From: JACQZU01 sp041908165 | GTDB taxonomy: Bacteria; Acidobacteriota; Holophagae; Holophagales; Holophagaceae | Reading direction: 5' to 3' | NCBI GenBank assembly: GCA_041908165.1 | Contig: JAYRFV010000157.1 | Span: 1-53,460 of the forward strand | Length of the DNA: 53,460 nucleotides | Shown: positions 16,884 to 25,007 of the stretch, in pieces | Numbering within the stretch: position 1 is the first letter of the stretch | How the letters are laid out: each line of letters begins with the position of its first letter | The notes under the pieces: generated by a model | What the model was told of the DNA's origin: nothing | The model's input: only the letters and a program-made list of their open reading frames with translations | Database searches by the model: none | Position numbers and translations under genes: made by a program

Positions 16884-16933
16884 GGGGACTCCGGGGGAGG
16901 TGGGTTCAGGGTGACGCAAAGGAAGGGCAGGGC

Positions 16934-18520
16934 TCAAGGCACAGGATCGGGGACCCGGAAGGTGGCCCGCAGCAGCGATGGGCCGACCGCCGCCGGGAAC
17001 CGGAACACGACCAGGTCGCTGCGTTCGCGGGTCCCCGGATGGGTGGTCGACTGCACCTGCCAGTCGGCACCCACCAGCGCATGGACCTCCACCGGCACGG
17101 TTCCACTGCGGTCGTTGCGGAGCTGGACTTCGAAGGAGGCGAAACGGCTGCGGCGCTGAAACCACGTTCCACGTTCGATCCGGCTCCAGCGCCAGGTTCC
17201 CGTCAATCCGGCCATGGGGCCGAGGCTGAGTTCCGCCTTCTCGCCTTCCGCCGCCTCTTCGATCGCTTCATCAAACAGCGGGATCGGATGTCCATCCGGG
17301 CCCGTGTAGTAGACAAAGACCTGGCCTCGGGGGAGCGGCCTGCCCAACCCGTGGGAGGTGTGATTGATGAATTCGAATCGGGTCTGCTGGATGTCGCAGG
17401 GTGCCCAGTCCGACTGCGGATCGGCCTCCCCACGGGCGGCGACATCCGGCAGCCGGTCGGGCAGGGAGACGCCAAGGATATTGCGCGCATGAAGCGGAAT
17501 GGCCGCCGCGGAGAACAGGGCAATCTGCTTGGTCTGCCCGGGTTCAAGGCTGGTGGGCCGACCCAGGCTGAACAGTTGGTTGTCGCCGATCCGTTCCGTG
17601 CTGAAGGAATGGGCCGAGGCGGCCACCATCACCGCCGTGGTGTTGAGACGGGGCAAGTCCGGGTCGCCCGGTTCCGGCGGTGGGTCGGGAACCCGGGCAG
17701 GGTCGCCGGCCAAGAGTTGCAGGTGGGCCCGGGGGAAGTGCGTGCCGCTCTCGTTGGTGAGGGTGACGAAGGCGTCGAGGTCCAAGGCGGTGCCCGCCCT
17801 GTTCAGGGTCGCCACGTAGGTGGCCTGCCAGGTCAAGCCCTTGGCGAGGTAGGCCACATCCACGGAGCGCGACCCATGCGCCGAAGCCTCAAGGTCCATC
17901 AGCAGGGTCGGTGAGGGACGCAGCCCCGGAGGGCGCTGGACGAAAGCCAGGTCTGCCGGTGAAACCGCCGTATAGCCCCCCAGAAGGCGAACCAGCACGT
18001 TCGGATCCCGGTCCACGAGCAGGCGTTTGGCGAACCGTCCTCGGTAGATTCGCGCCAGCCTCCAAAGCGGTGGCATGGGATCCAGGCGTGCCTCCATGGG
18101 CGTTCGTGGCGGGGCGTGGAGGGCCTGGGTCGGCAGGCTGGCGAGGCTGCCTTCGATCGGTGGGAGATCCCCTGCCGGATCCAGGATCCGCACCTTGCCA
18201 TTCAGGCTATTGAGGGTCAGGTTTTCCGGGCTGAGCAGGTTGAACTCGAAGTTGCGTTCGAGGATCCGCACCGATGGGCCGTCAACCGTGCGGAATTGGA
18301 CGGTTTTCGGTTCGATGGTTGCGGCGACTTCCTCCAGGGCGAGGCGAACCGGCCCGGCCGGAAGCTCGAACCGCCGCCGTTCACGGACCATCGCGTAGCC
18401 ACCGTGGTAGAGGGTGAGGCCGAGTTCGGTTCGGTCGGCGGCGGTGCTTCGGACCTCCGGGGCCTCGGATGGCTGGAGCAGCAGGAGCAGGGCGGGAACC
18501 GCCATCGAAGCAAACGCCAT
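16934..18520 (-). CDS. DUF4139 domain-containing protein, divergent paralog
   Basis: 528 residues; signal-like N-terminus MAFASMAVPALLLLLQPSEA. The same pattern as the protein at 15447 recurs (LGLTLYHGGYAMVRERRRFE; VDVAYLAKGLTWQATYVATL; LDAFVTLTNESGTHFPRAHL; RPLPRGQVFVYYTG), so the two are paralogs. It carries extra sequence around residues 120-190 (APPRTPMEARLDPMPPLWRL onward) and uses more A/T-ending codons, suggesting a different history. It is first in a probable three-gene minus-strand unit with 15447 and 14800. Function is unknown; envelope location is inferred from the leader. Confidence 0.84.
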   Translation of the reverse strand: MAFASMAVPALLLLLQPSEAPEVRSTAADRTELGLTLYHGGYAMVRERRRFELPAGPVRLALEEVAATIEPKTVQFRTVDGPSVRILERNFEFNLLSPENLTLNSLNGKVRILDPAGDLPPIEGSLASLPTQALHAPPRTPMEARLDPMPPLWRLARIYRGRFAKRLLVDRDPNVLVRLLGGYTAVSPADLAFVQRPPGLRPSPTLLMDLEASAHGSRSVDVAYLAKGLTWQATYVATLNRAGTALDLDAFVTLTNESGTHFPRAHLQLLAGDPARVPDPPPEPGDPDLPRLNTTAVMVAASAHSFSTERIGDNQLFSLGRPTSLEPGQTKQIALFSAAAIPLHARNILGVSLPDRLPDVAARGEADPQSDWAPCDIQQTRFEFINHTSHGLGRPLPRGQVFVYYTGPDGHPIPLFDEAIEEAAEGEKAELSLGPMAGLTGTWRWSRIERGTWFQRRSRFASFEVQLRNDRSGTVPVEVHALVGADWQVQSTTHPGTRERSDLVVFRFPAAVGPSLLRATFRVPDPVP

Positions 18521-18567
18521 GCCTCCATCCTAGGGCAGGCCAGCCTGGTTTGCGGTCCGGTGCCCGA

Positions 18568-18834
18568 TCAGGGCAGTGGCTGGGTGCTGCCGTCGCGCTC
18601 GAGCAGGGTGCCGGCGTCGAAGTGGAAGACCAGCTGCCGCCACACGGCGGCGGCCTCGGGGCCGGAGATGGTCAGCGGCTCGCCGTGGACCAGCCGCAGC
18701 ACCAGCCGCTCCTCGTAGTACTGGGGCATGTTCGGCTTGGCCTCGGTGTATTCGACGTGCAGGACCTTGTCCAGGGGGACCAGTTCGGTGACCCCGGCGG
18801 CATTGCGGAGGATGAGGCAGCGGTTCGGGGTCAT
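18568..18834 (-). CDS. Small hypothetical protein (88 aa)
   Basis: 88 residues beginning MTPNRCLILRNAAGVTELVP and ending with an acidic, helix-forming C-terminus. The ATG at 18834 has a suitable AGGTGA ribosome binding site. Codon use is strongly G/C-ending as in real genes here. No signal peptide, membrane helix or metal motif is visible. I do not recognise the family. A much longer reading frame continues upstream in frame but runs antisense through polA and was rejected. Confidence 0.65.
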   Translation of the reverse strand: MTPNRCLILRNAAGVTELVPLDKVLHVEYTEAKPNMPQYYEERLVLRLVHGEPLTISGPEAAAVWRQLVFHFDAGTLLERDGSTQPLP

Positions 18835-18890
18835 CGGTTCACCTGCCCTGAAGATAGGCGTCCTGGGGCGGGGCGGAAAGGGCCTTGGCT

Positions 18891-20123
18891 TCAGGCGCGG
18901 GCCAGCCGGGCCACCGCCTCGGCCAGCCGGGCGACCTCCTCCTCGAGGGTGTAGAGGGCCATGCCCGAACGCAGCAGGCCGCCGCGCTCGGCGAGGCCCA
19001 GCACCTCCACCGCCCGGGCCGCGTAGAAGTGGCCGTCCCAGGTGAGGATCCCCTGGTCGCCCAGGCGGCGCGCCAGTTCGGCCGCCGGGGTCCCGTCCAC
19101 GGTGATCGACACGGTCGGGGCCCGCCGCGGGGAGCTGAAACCGGGTCCCCAGGCGGTGACCCCGGGAATCGCTTGGACCGCCTCGTGGTAGCCCCGCGCC
19201 AGGCCGTGCTCGCGGGCGGCCAGGCCGGTCATGGCGTCCACCAGCCGTTCCCGCAGGGTGGACCCGCTGCCGAGTCCGGCCAGGTAGTGGATGGCGGCGC
19301 CCACGCCGGCCAGGGCGGCGTGGTTGAGGGTGCCGGTCTCGATGCGCCAGGGCGCCGCCGGGTCGGCGGTGCGCAGGTGGTCCGGGCGCAGGGTCTCCAG
19401 GAGCCCGGGGCGGCTGTAGAGGATGCCGACGTGGGGGCCATAGAACTTGTAGGCCGAGCAGAGCAGGAAGTCCGGGTCCAGGGCGGCCACGTCCAGCGGG
19501 AAGTGCGGGGCGGCGTGGACCGCGTCGACGATCAGCCAGGCCCCCACCCGGCGGGTCAGCTCGCGGGCCAGGGCCAGATCGTTGACCGTGCCGAGGGCGT
19601 TGGAGGCGTAGCCGATCGCCACCACCCGGGTGCGCGGGCCGATCTTGCTGGCCAGGTCCTCCGCGTCCAAGGTGCCGTCGTGGCGCAGCCGGACCTCCTT
19701 CACCACCCCGCCGCGCTCGGCCAGTCCGAGCCAGGGCCCGCGGTTGGCTTCGTGGTCCAGCTGGGTGACGACGATGTCCTCGTCCTCCGCCAGCTCCCGG
19801 ACCAGGGCCCGGGCCAGGGAAAAGGCCAGGGTGGTCATGTTGGCGCCGAAGGAGATTGACCGCCCGGATTCGGCGCCGAGGAAGGCCGCCGCCGCCGCGC
19901 GGGCGTCCTCGATCACCGCGTCGGACTCGCGCGAGGTGACGAAGGCGCCGTGGGTGTTGGCGTTGCAGGTGGCGTAGTAGTTCGACACCGCCTCGATCAC
20001 CGGTCGCGGCACCTGGGTGCCGCCGGGGCCGTCGAAGTAGGCCAGGGCCCTGCCATCCAGGGTCCGGGCCAGGGACGGGAAGTCGCGGCGGAGGTCGCGG
20101 ACGCGGGCGTCGTCGAGGTGCAT
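18891..20123 (-). CDS. Cysteine desulfurase-like class V aminotransferase
   Basis: 410 residues from ATG 20123 (MHLDDARVRDLRRDFPSL). PLP fold-type I enzyme. AYFDGPGGTQVPRPVIEAV opens the fold, VVTQLDHEANRGPW and LIVDAVHAAPHFPLDV give the PLP-binding His/Asp, and the Schiff-base Lys lies in CSAYKFYGPHVG. This matches the cysteine-desulfurase-like subfamily. The subfamily is related to SufS/NifS but often lacks a demonstrated role in Fe-S assembly, so the sulfur-donor role is uncertain. Its start faces polA divergently with a 73-bp gap. A longer start at 20189 would overlap that promoter region and adds no homology. Confidence 0.87.
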   Translation of the reverse strand: MHLDDARVRDLRRDFPSLARTLDGRALAYFDGPGGTQVPRPVIEAVSNYYATCNANTHGAFVTSRESDAVIEDARAAAAAFLGAESGRSISFGANMTTLAFSLARALVRELAEDEDIVVTQLDHEANRGPWLGLAERGGVVKEVRLRHDGTLDAEDLASKIGPRTRVVAIGYASNALGTVNDLALARELTRRVGAWLIVDAVHAAPHFPLDVAALDPDFLLCSAYKFYGPHVGILYSRPGLLETLRPDHLRTADPAAPWRIETGTLNHAALAGVGAAIHYLAGLGSGSTLRERLVDAMTGLAAREHGLARGYHEAVQAIPGVTAWGPGFSSPRRAPTVSITVDGTPAAELARRLGDQGILTWDGHFYAARAVEVLGLAERGGLLRSGMALYTLEEEVARLAEAVARLARA

Positions 20124-20196
20124 GGGGGCTCCGGAGCAGCCCGTCCAGTATCCTCCCGGTGTCCCCGACAGGAAGCCGAAGTGGGACACTGGTCGG

Positions 20197-22995
20197 ATGT
20201 CCGAAGACCGCCTCTACCTCATCGACACCTTCGCCTTCATCTTTCGAAGCTACTTCGCCAATCCGCGGCTGAAGAACGGGGCGGCCTACACCTTCGTGCG
20301 GCTGGTGCTGCAGCTGCTGGAGAAGCACAGGCCGTCGCACATCGCCTGCGTGTTCGACACCCCGGAGCCGACCTTCCGCCACGTGCTGTATCCGGAGTAC
20401 AAGGCCAACCGCGACGCCATGCCCGAGGACCTGCGGCCGCAGATCCCGCTGATCCGGGAGCTGATCGGCGCGCTGTCGATCCCGATCGTGGAGCTGCACG
20501 GCTACGAGGCCGACGACGTGATGGGCACCCTGGCCCGGCAGGCGGCGGCGCAGGGACTGAAGGCGGTGGTGGTGAGCCCGGACAAGGACCTGCTGCAGTT
20601 GGTGGACGACGGCGCCGGCATCACCGTGCTGAACACCAAGGACGGCGAGGTCTGGCACGACCGCGAGGGGGTCAAGGCGCGGATGGGGGTGTGGCCGGAG
20701 CAGGTGGTGGACTTCCTGACCCTGCTGGGCGACGCCAGCGACAACGTCAAGGGCGTCCCGGGGATCGGCGAGAAGGGCGCGGCCCTGCTGCTGGAGAAGT
20801 ACGGCAGCCTGGAAGGGGTCCTGGCCGCCCGCGAAGAGCTGAAGCCGAAACAGCGGGAGGGCCTGGAAACCGCCTCCGGGTGGCTGGACCTCACCCGGCG
20901 GCTGGTCACCGTGGTCACCGACCTGGAGCTGCCCCTGGCGGCCGGGCAGCTGGCCTACCCCGGCGTGGATCCCGCCCGGGCCCGAGAGACCTTCAAGGCG
21001 CTCGGCTTCCAGACCCTCACCAAGGAATTCACCGCCCGCACCGAAGAAGGGCAGACGGACCGCCGCTACCGGGTTGTCCAGGACATAGCTGACCTTGAGT
21101 TGGTGATTAAGACCATACGAGACAAGGGAATGTGTGGACTTGACACCGAGACCACCAGCATCGAAGCGACCCGCGGTCATCTGGTCGGAATCAGTCTGGC
21201 CTGGAACCCGAACGAGGGCGTCTACGTGCCCCTGGCCCACCTGAAGCCGGCCAGCCAGGACACCGAAGGCGCCCTGCCGGGGCTGCTGCCGGATTCGGGC
21301 CTCCCGGAGGGCCTGCTCGACCTCCGGGGCGACCCCGAGGACTATTTCGCCGAGATCGGGCCGCACCTGGATCCGCGCAACCTGCCCTTCACTGGGGTGC
21401 GCCGGGCCCTCGGGCCGCTGCTGGCCGACCCCGCCATCGCCAAGGCCGGCCAGAACCTCAAGTACGACCTGATCGTCCTGGCCCGCCACGGCCTGCCGGT
21501 GGAGGGGGTCGTCGACGACAGCATGGTCCAGAGCTTCCTGGCCGAGCCCGGCCTGAGGCACAACCTGGACGACCTGAGCGTCCGCCACCTGGACCTGCGG
21601 CCGATCGCCTTCGAGGAGGTGGTCGGCAAGGGCAAGGGCCAGCTCCGCTTCGACCAGGCGGTGTTCGAGCAGGCCGTCCAGTACGCGGCGGAGGACGCCG
21701 ACCTGGCCCTGCAACTGACCCGCAGGCTCGACGCGAAACTGGAGGAACCGGCCCTGCGGCGGCTGTACCGCGAGGTGGACCTGCCCCTGGTGGAGGTGCT
21801 GGCGGACATGGAGCGCACCGGCATCCGCCTGGACCCGGCGGTGCTGGCGGGGCTCTCGGAGACCATGCACGACGAGCGCCGGACGGTGGAAGCGAAGGTC
21901 CTGGAACTGGCCGGCGAACCCTTCAACCTCAACAGCCCCACCCAGCTGGGAAGGATCCTGTTCGGCAAGCTCGGGCTGCCGGTGGTCAAGACCACGGGCA
22001 AGACCAAGGCCCCCAGCACCGACGAGGACGTGCTGCAGGAACTGGCGGACCAGCACGGCGCCGAGATCGCCCGCTTCCTGCTGCGCCACCGGGAGCTGGC
22101 GAAGCTGCTCGGCACCTACGTGGATGCCCTGCCGGGCATGGTCAACCCGGTCACCGGGCGGCTGCACACCAAGCTCCACCAGGCGGCGGTGGCCAGCGGC
22201 CGGCTCGCCTCCAACGACCCCAACCTGCAGAACATCCCGGTGCGCACCGAGGACGGCCGGGCCATCCGCGGCGCCTTTGTGCCCGAGTCGGGCTGGGTCC
22301 TGCTCGACGCCGACTACAGCCAGATCGAGCTGCGGGTGGTCGCCGCGCTGGCCGAGGACCCGGTGCTGCTGGGCGCCTTCGAGGCGGGGGAGGACATCCA
22401 CCGGCGCACCGCGGCCGAAGTGATGGGGGTGGCCATGGACCAGGTCGATGCCGAAGCCCGCAGCCGGGCCAAGGCGGTCAATTTCGGCCTGCTCTACGGC
22501 CAGGGCGCCTTCGCCCTGGCGGCCTCCTTGGGGATCAGCCAGCGCGAGGCCAAGGCCTTCATCGAAAGGTACTTCGAGCGCATGCCGCGGGTCGCCCAGT
22601 GGATCGAGGCCACCAAGGAGCAGGCGCTGAAGGAGGGCCTGGTGCGCACCCGCTGGGGCCGGGTCCGGCCCATCCCGGAGCTGGAGAGCGCCAACGCCAA
22701 CCTGCGCAACGGCGGCCTGCGGGTGGCGGTGAACACGGTGGTCCAGGGCACCGCCGCCGACATCATGCGCCGCGCCATGGTCCGCCTGCACCGGAGCCTG
22801 CGGGCTGCCGGCCTGCGCAGCCGGCTGCTGCTGCAGGTCCACGACGAACTGCTGCTGGAGGCGCCGCCCGAGGAGGCCGAACAGGCCGCAGCGCTGCTCA
22901 AGGACGCCATGGAAGGCGCCGACGACCTTGGACCTCTCGGGGTGAACCTGGCCGCCGACGTGCGCCAGGGCCGCACCTGGCTCGAGGCGAAGTAG
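20197..22995 (+). CDS. polA: DNA polymerase I
   Basis: 932 residues. The N-terminal 5'-3' exonuclease/FEN domain runs to ~residue 295 (YLIDTFAFIFRSYFA; HGYEADDVMGTLA; GDASDNVKGVPGIGEKGA). A 3'-5' exonuclease domain (~300-510) has Exo I DTETTS (D316, E318), Exo II GQNLKYDL and Exo III YAAEDAD, so proofreading appears intact. The polymerase domain has motif A DADYSQIELR, motif B RSRAKAVNFGLLYGQGA and motif C LLQVHDELLLE. It fills gaps and removes primers in replication and repair. The ATG at 20197 is chosen because the family starts right there; an upstream ATG at 20122 adds unrelated residues. A monocistronic layout is likely. Confidence 0.98.
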   Translation: MSEDRLYLIDTFAFIFRSYFANPRLKNGAAYTFVRLVLQLLEKHRPSHIACVFDTPEPTFRHVLYPEYKANRDAMPEDLRPQIPLIRELIGALSIPIVELHGYEADDVMGTLARQAAAQGLKAVVVSPDKDLLQLVDDGAGITVLNTKDGEVWHDREGVKARMGVWPEQVVDFLTLLGDASDNVKGVPGIGEKGAALLLEKYGSLEGVLAAREELKPKQREGLETASGWLDLTRRLVTVVTDLELPLAAGQLAYPGVDPARARETFKALGFQTLTKEFTARTEEGQTDRRYRVVQDIADLELVIKTIRDKGMCGLDTETTSIEATRGHLVGISLAWNPNEGVYVPLAHLKPASQDTEGALPGLLPDSGLPEGLLDLRGDPEDYFAEIGPHLDPRNLPFTGVRRALGPLLADPAIAKAGQNLKYDLIVLARHGLPVEGVVDDSMVQSFLAEPGLRHNLDDLSVRHLDLRPIAFEEVVGKGKGQLRFDQAVFEQAVQYAAEDADLALQLTRRLDAKLEEPALRRLYREVDLPLVEVLADMERTGIRLDPAVLAGLSETMHDERRTVEAKVLELAGEPFNLNSPTQLGRILFGKLGLPVVKTTGKTKAPSTDEDVLQELADQHGAEIARFLLRHRELAKLLGTYVDALPGMVNPVTGRLHTKLHQAAVASGRLASNDPNLQNIPVRTEDGRAIRGAFVPESGWVLLDADYSQIELRVVAALAEDPVLLGAFEAGEDIHRRTAAEVMGVAMDQVDAEARSRAKAVNFGLLYGQGAFALAASLGISQREAKAFIERYFERMPRVAQWIEATKEQALKEGLVRTRWGRVRPIPELESANANLRNGGLRVAVNTVVQGTAADIMRRAMVRLHRSLRAAGLRSRLLLQVHDELLLEAPPEEAEQAAALLKDAMEGADDLGPLGVNLAADVRQGRTWLEAK

Positions 22996-23146
22996 CGGAT
23001 CGGGGAAGGCCTGAACCGGGGATCCGGGCGGCGCCCCAGGGCTTCGCCCCCTGCCGGGTGCGGCTCGCCCCGCAGGGCCTTGCCGGCGCGGGGGCCGCGG
23101 CTAGCTTGGTGTCACCTGCCCCCCGCCGTCGAGCCGGAGCCATCCC

Positions 23147-24829
23147 ATGACCGACCTGCGCCTTGCCCGAATGGCCTCCCTGGGCGGCACCGCCGCCCTC
23201 CTCCTGCCGGGCGCAGCGGTGCTGCGGGCGGCCGACCCGCCCCCTGGAGCCTTGAGGGAACAGCTGCTTCCGCGGGTCCTGGAGGGGAAGTGGACCGAGG
23301 TCCTGCCGCTGGCCGAGCAGCTGACCCGCCGCGACCCCGATTATGCCCTCGGCTGGCTGGCGCTGGGCCTGGCGCGCTCCCACACCGGGCTGCACCGGGA
23401 GGCCATTCCCGCCTTCGACCGGGCGCTCGCCCTGGGGGCGGCCCAGCCCTTCCGCATCCACCTGGACCTGGCGCGGGTGCACGCCGCGCTCGGAGACCTC
23501 GACGCCGCCCTCGACTGGCTCGACCGGGCCGTGGCGGCCAAGGCGCCGTCCCGGCAGCGCTGGGCCAGCGATCCCAGGCTCAAGCCCCTCGCCGGCCTCC
23601 CCCGGTTCAAGGCCCTCACGCTCACGGCCGAGGTGCCGGCGGCCACGCGGGCCGAGGGCTGGCGCGGCGACATCGACCTGCTGGTCGGGGAATTGAAACG
23701 GCTCCACGAACGGCCGTTCCGCCGGGTTCCGGAATCCGTCTTCGACGCGCGGATCGCGGCCCTGAAGGCGGAAGTGGACACGCTGGACGACGGTGCCATC
23801 ACCGTGCGGCTGATGCAGATCCTGCTGCCGGTTGCGGACGGCCACACGCAGATCGTCCCGCCCTACCGGAGCGGCGAATCCACCCGCCTCCTTCCCCTCC
23901 AGATGTTCCTGTTCGAGGAGGGGCTCTACGTCACCGCGGTTCCGGCCGAGCACGCCGACCTGCTCTGGGCGCGCGTGGACCGGATCGACCGGACGCCGGT
24001 GGCGGAGGCGATCCGTGCGCTGGGCACCGTGATCCCGCGCGACAACGACATGTGGATCAAGACCCGGGCGCCCCTGTTCCTGCGCTACCCGCAGATCCTG
24101 AAGCCGCTCGGCATCACCGCCGCGGACGACCGGGCCACCTACACCCTGGTGGACCGGCACGGGAAGGCCAGGCAGGTGGACCTGCAGCTCGGCAGGCCGT
24201 CCACCGCGCCCCTCGAACGGCCGCCCGAGGCGCCGGCCGATCCGCCGCGCCACCTGAGGCAGCGCCGGGATCCGTACTGGTTCGAGGTGCTGGGCCCTGA
24301 ACGGACCCTCTACTTCCAGTACAACGCCGTGGCCAACCGCCCCGGTGGGCAGGAGAGCCTCGCGCAGTTCGCCGACCGCCTGGCCCAGGCCATCGCCCGG
24401 GAGGACATCGACCGGCTGGTCATCGACCTGCGCTGGAACGGGGGCGGGAACCTGGAACTCAACCTGCCGCTGCTCAAGGCGATCCTCGCCTCGCCCAAGG
24501 TGAACCGGCCGCGCGGCCTCTACGTCATCGTCGGCCGGCAGACCTTCTCCGCCGCGCAGGTGTTCGCAGGCCACCTGGAGCGGTTCAGCCACGCCACCTT
24601 CGTCGGCGAGCCCACCGGCTCGAGCCCGAACTTCATCGGCGAGCACTCCGACCTCAAGCTTCCCTACAGCGGGCTCACCGTGAACATCTCCTTCCTGGCC
24701 TGGCAGACCGGCGCCGCCTCCGACCACCGGACCTGGATCGCGCCCTCGATCCCCGTTCCGGTGACCTTCGCCCACTGGCGCAGCGGGCAGGACGCGGCCC
24801 TGGAGGCCATCCTGGCCCAGCCGCACTGA
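23147..24829 (+). CDS. Secreted TPR protein with S41-type peptidase-like C-terminus
   Basis: 560 residues. A signal-like N-terminus (LGGTAALLLPGAAVLRAAD) precedes TPR-like helical repeats (~40-130: DYALGWLALGLARSHTGLHR and similar). A linker follows, then an S41/C-terminal-processing-like domain (~330-560) with IDLRWNGGGNLELNLPLL and VGRQTFSAAQVFAGHLE. The Ser in TFSAA is the likely nucleophile, but the Lys expected ~25 residues later is absent (GEPTGSSPN), as in other non-canonical S41 relatives. It probably acts in the periplasm or at the cell surface; the substrate is unknown. It stands alone, 151 bp after polA, with GGAG nine bases before the ATG. Confidence 0.78.
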   Translation: MTDLRLARMASLGGTAALLLPGAAVLRAADPPPGALREQLLPRVLEGKWTEVLPLAEQLTRRDPDYALGWLALGLARSHTGLHREAIPAFDRALALGAAQPFRIHLDLARVHAALGDLDAALDWLDRAVAAKAPSRQRWASDPRLKPLAGLPRFKALTLTAEVPAATRAEGWRGDIDLLVGELKRLHERPFRRVPESVFDARIAALKAEVDTLDDGAITVRLMQILLPVADGHTQIVPPYRSGESTRLLPLQMFLFEEGLYVTAVPAEHADLLWARVDRIDRTPVAEAIRALGTVIPRDNDMWIKTRAPLFLRYPQILKPLGITAADDRATYTLVDRHGKARQVDLQLGRPSTAPLERPPEAPADPPRHLRQRRDPYWFEVLGPERTLYFQYNAVANRPGGQESLAQFADRLAQAIAREDIDRLVIDLRWNGGGNLELNLPLLKAILASPKVNRPRGLYVIVGRQTFSAAQVFAGHLERFSHATFVGEPTGSSPNFIGEHSDLKLPYSGLTVNISFLAWQTGAASDHRTWIAPSIPVPVTFAHWRSGQDAALEAILAQPH

Positions 24830-25007
24830 CCCTGGACCGGCAGGCGGTGCGCGCGGGCCGGCTGGGTGGGCTGGCCTGAGATGTCGTCTCTTTCGCAATA
24901 GTCAAGGCCATTATTACCCGTTGCATCAGGCCGCCAGTTGTGAACAATGATGTAGCCGAATTTTTTCCAAATACCGCCCCCCTGATCCCCTTCAACCTGG
25001 ACCGAAC
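24830..25007. promoter_or_regulatory. AT-rich upstream region of the kinase-like gene
   Basis: 178 bp whose second half (about 24885-24975) is strikingly AT-rich for this chromosome, including a run of six T within GAATTTTTTCC. It sits directly upstream of the GTG at 25008 and is the natural place for that gene's promoter. TTGCAT at 24921 is a weak -35 candidate but no good -10 follows at 17 bp, so no promoter is assigned with confidence. No small gene was seen here. Confidence 0.35.

Noticed and set aside
18568..22842. 1424-codon minus-strand frame opposite polA
   Set aside because: Antisense to a certain polA gene; only its last 88 codons (from ATG 18834) look like an independent gene, which is annotated separately.
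22996..23146. tRNA or small RNA gene between polA and the S41-like gene
   Set aside because: GC-rich with short stems such as GGGCGGCGCCC but no cloverleaf or TpsiC-like sequence; nothing supportable.
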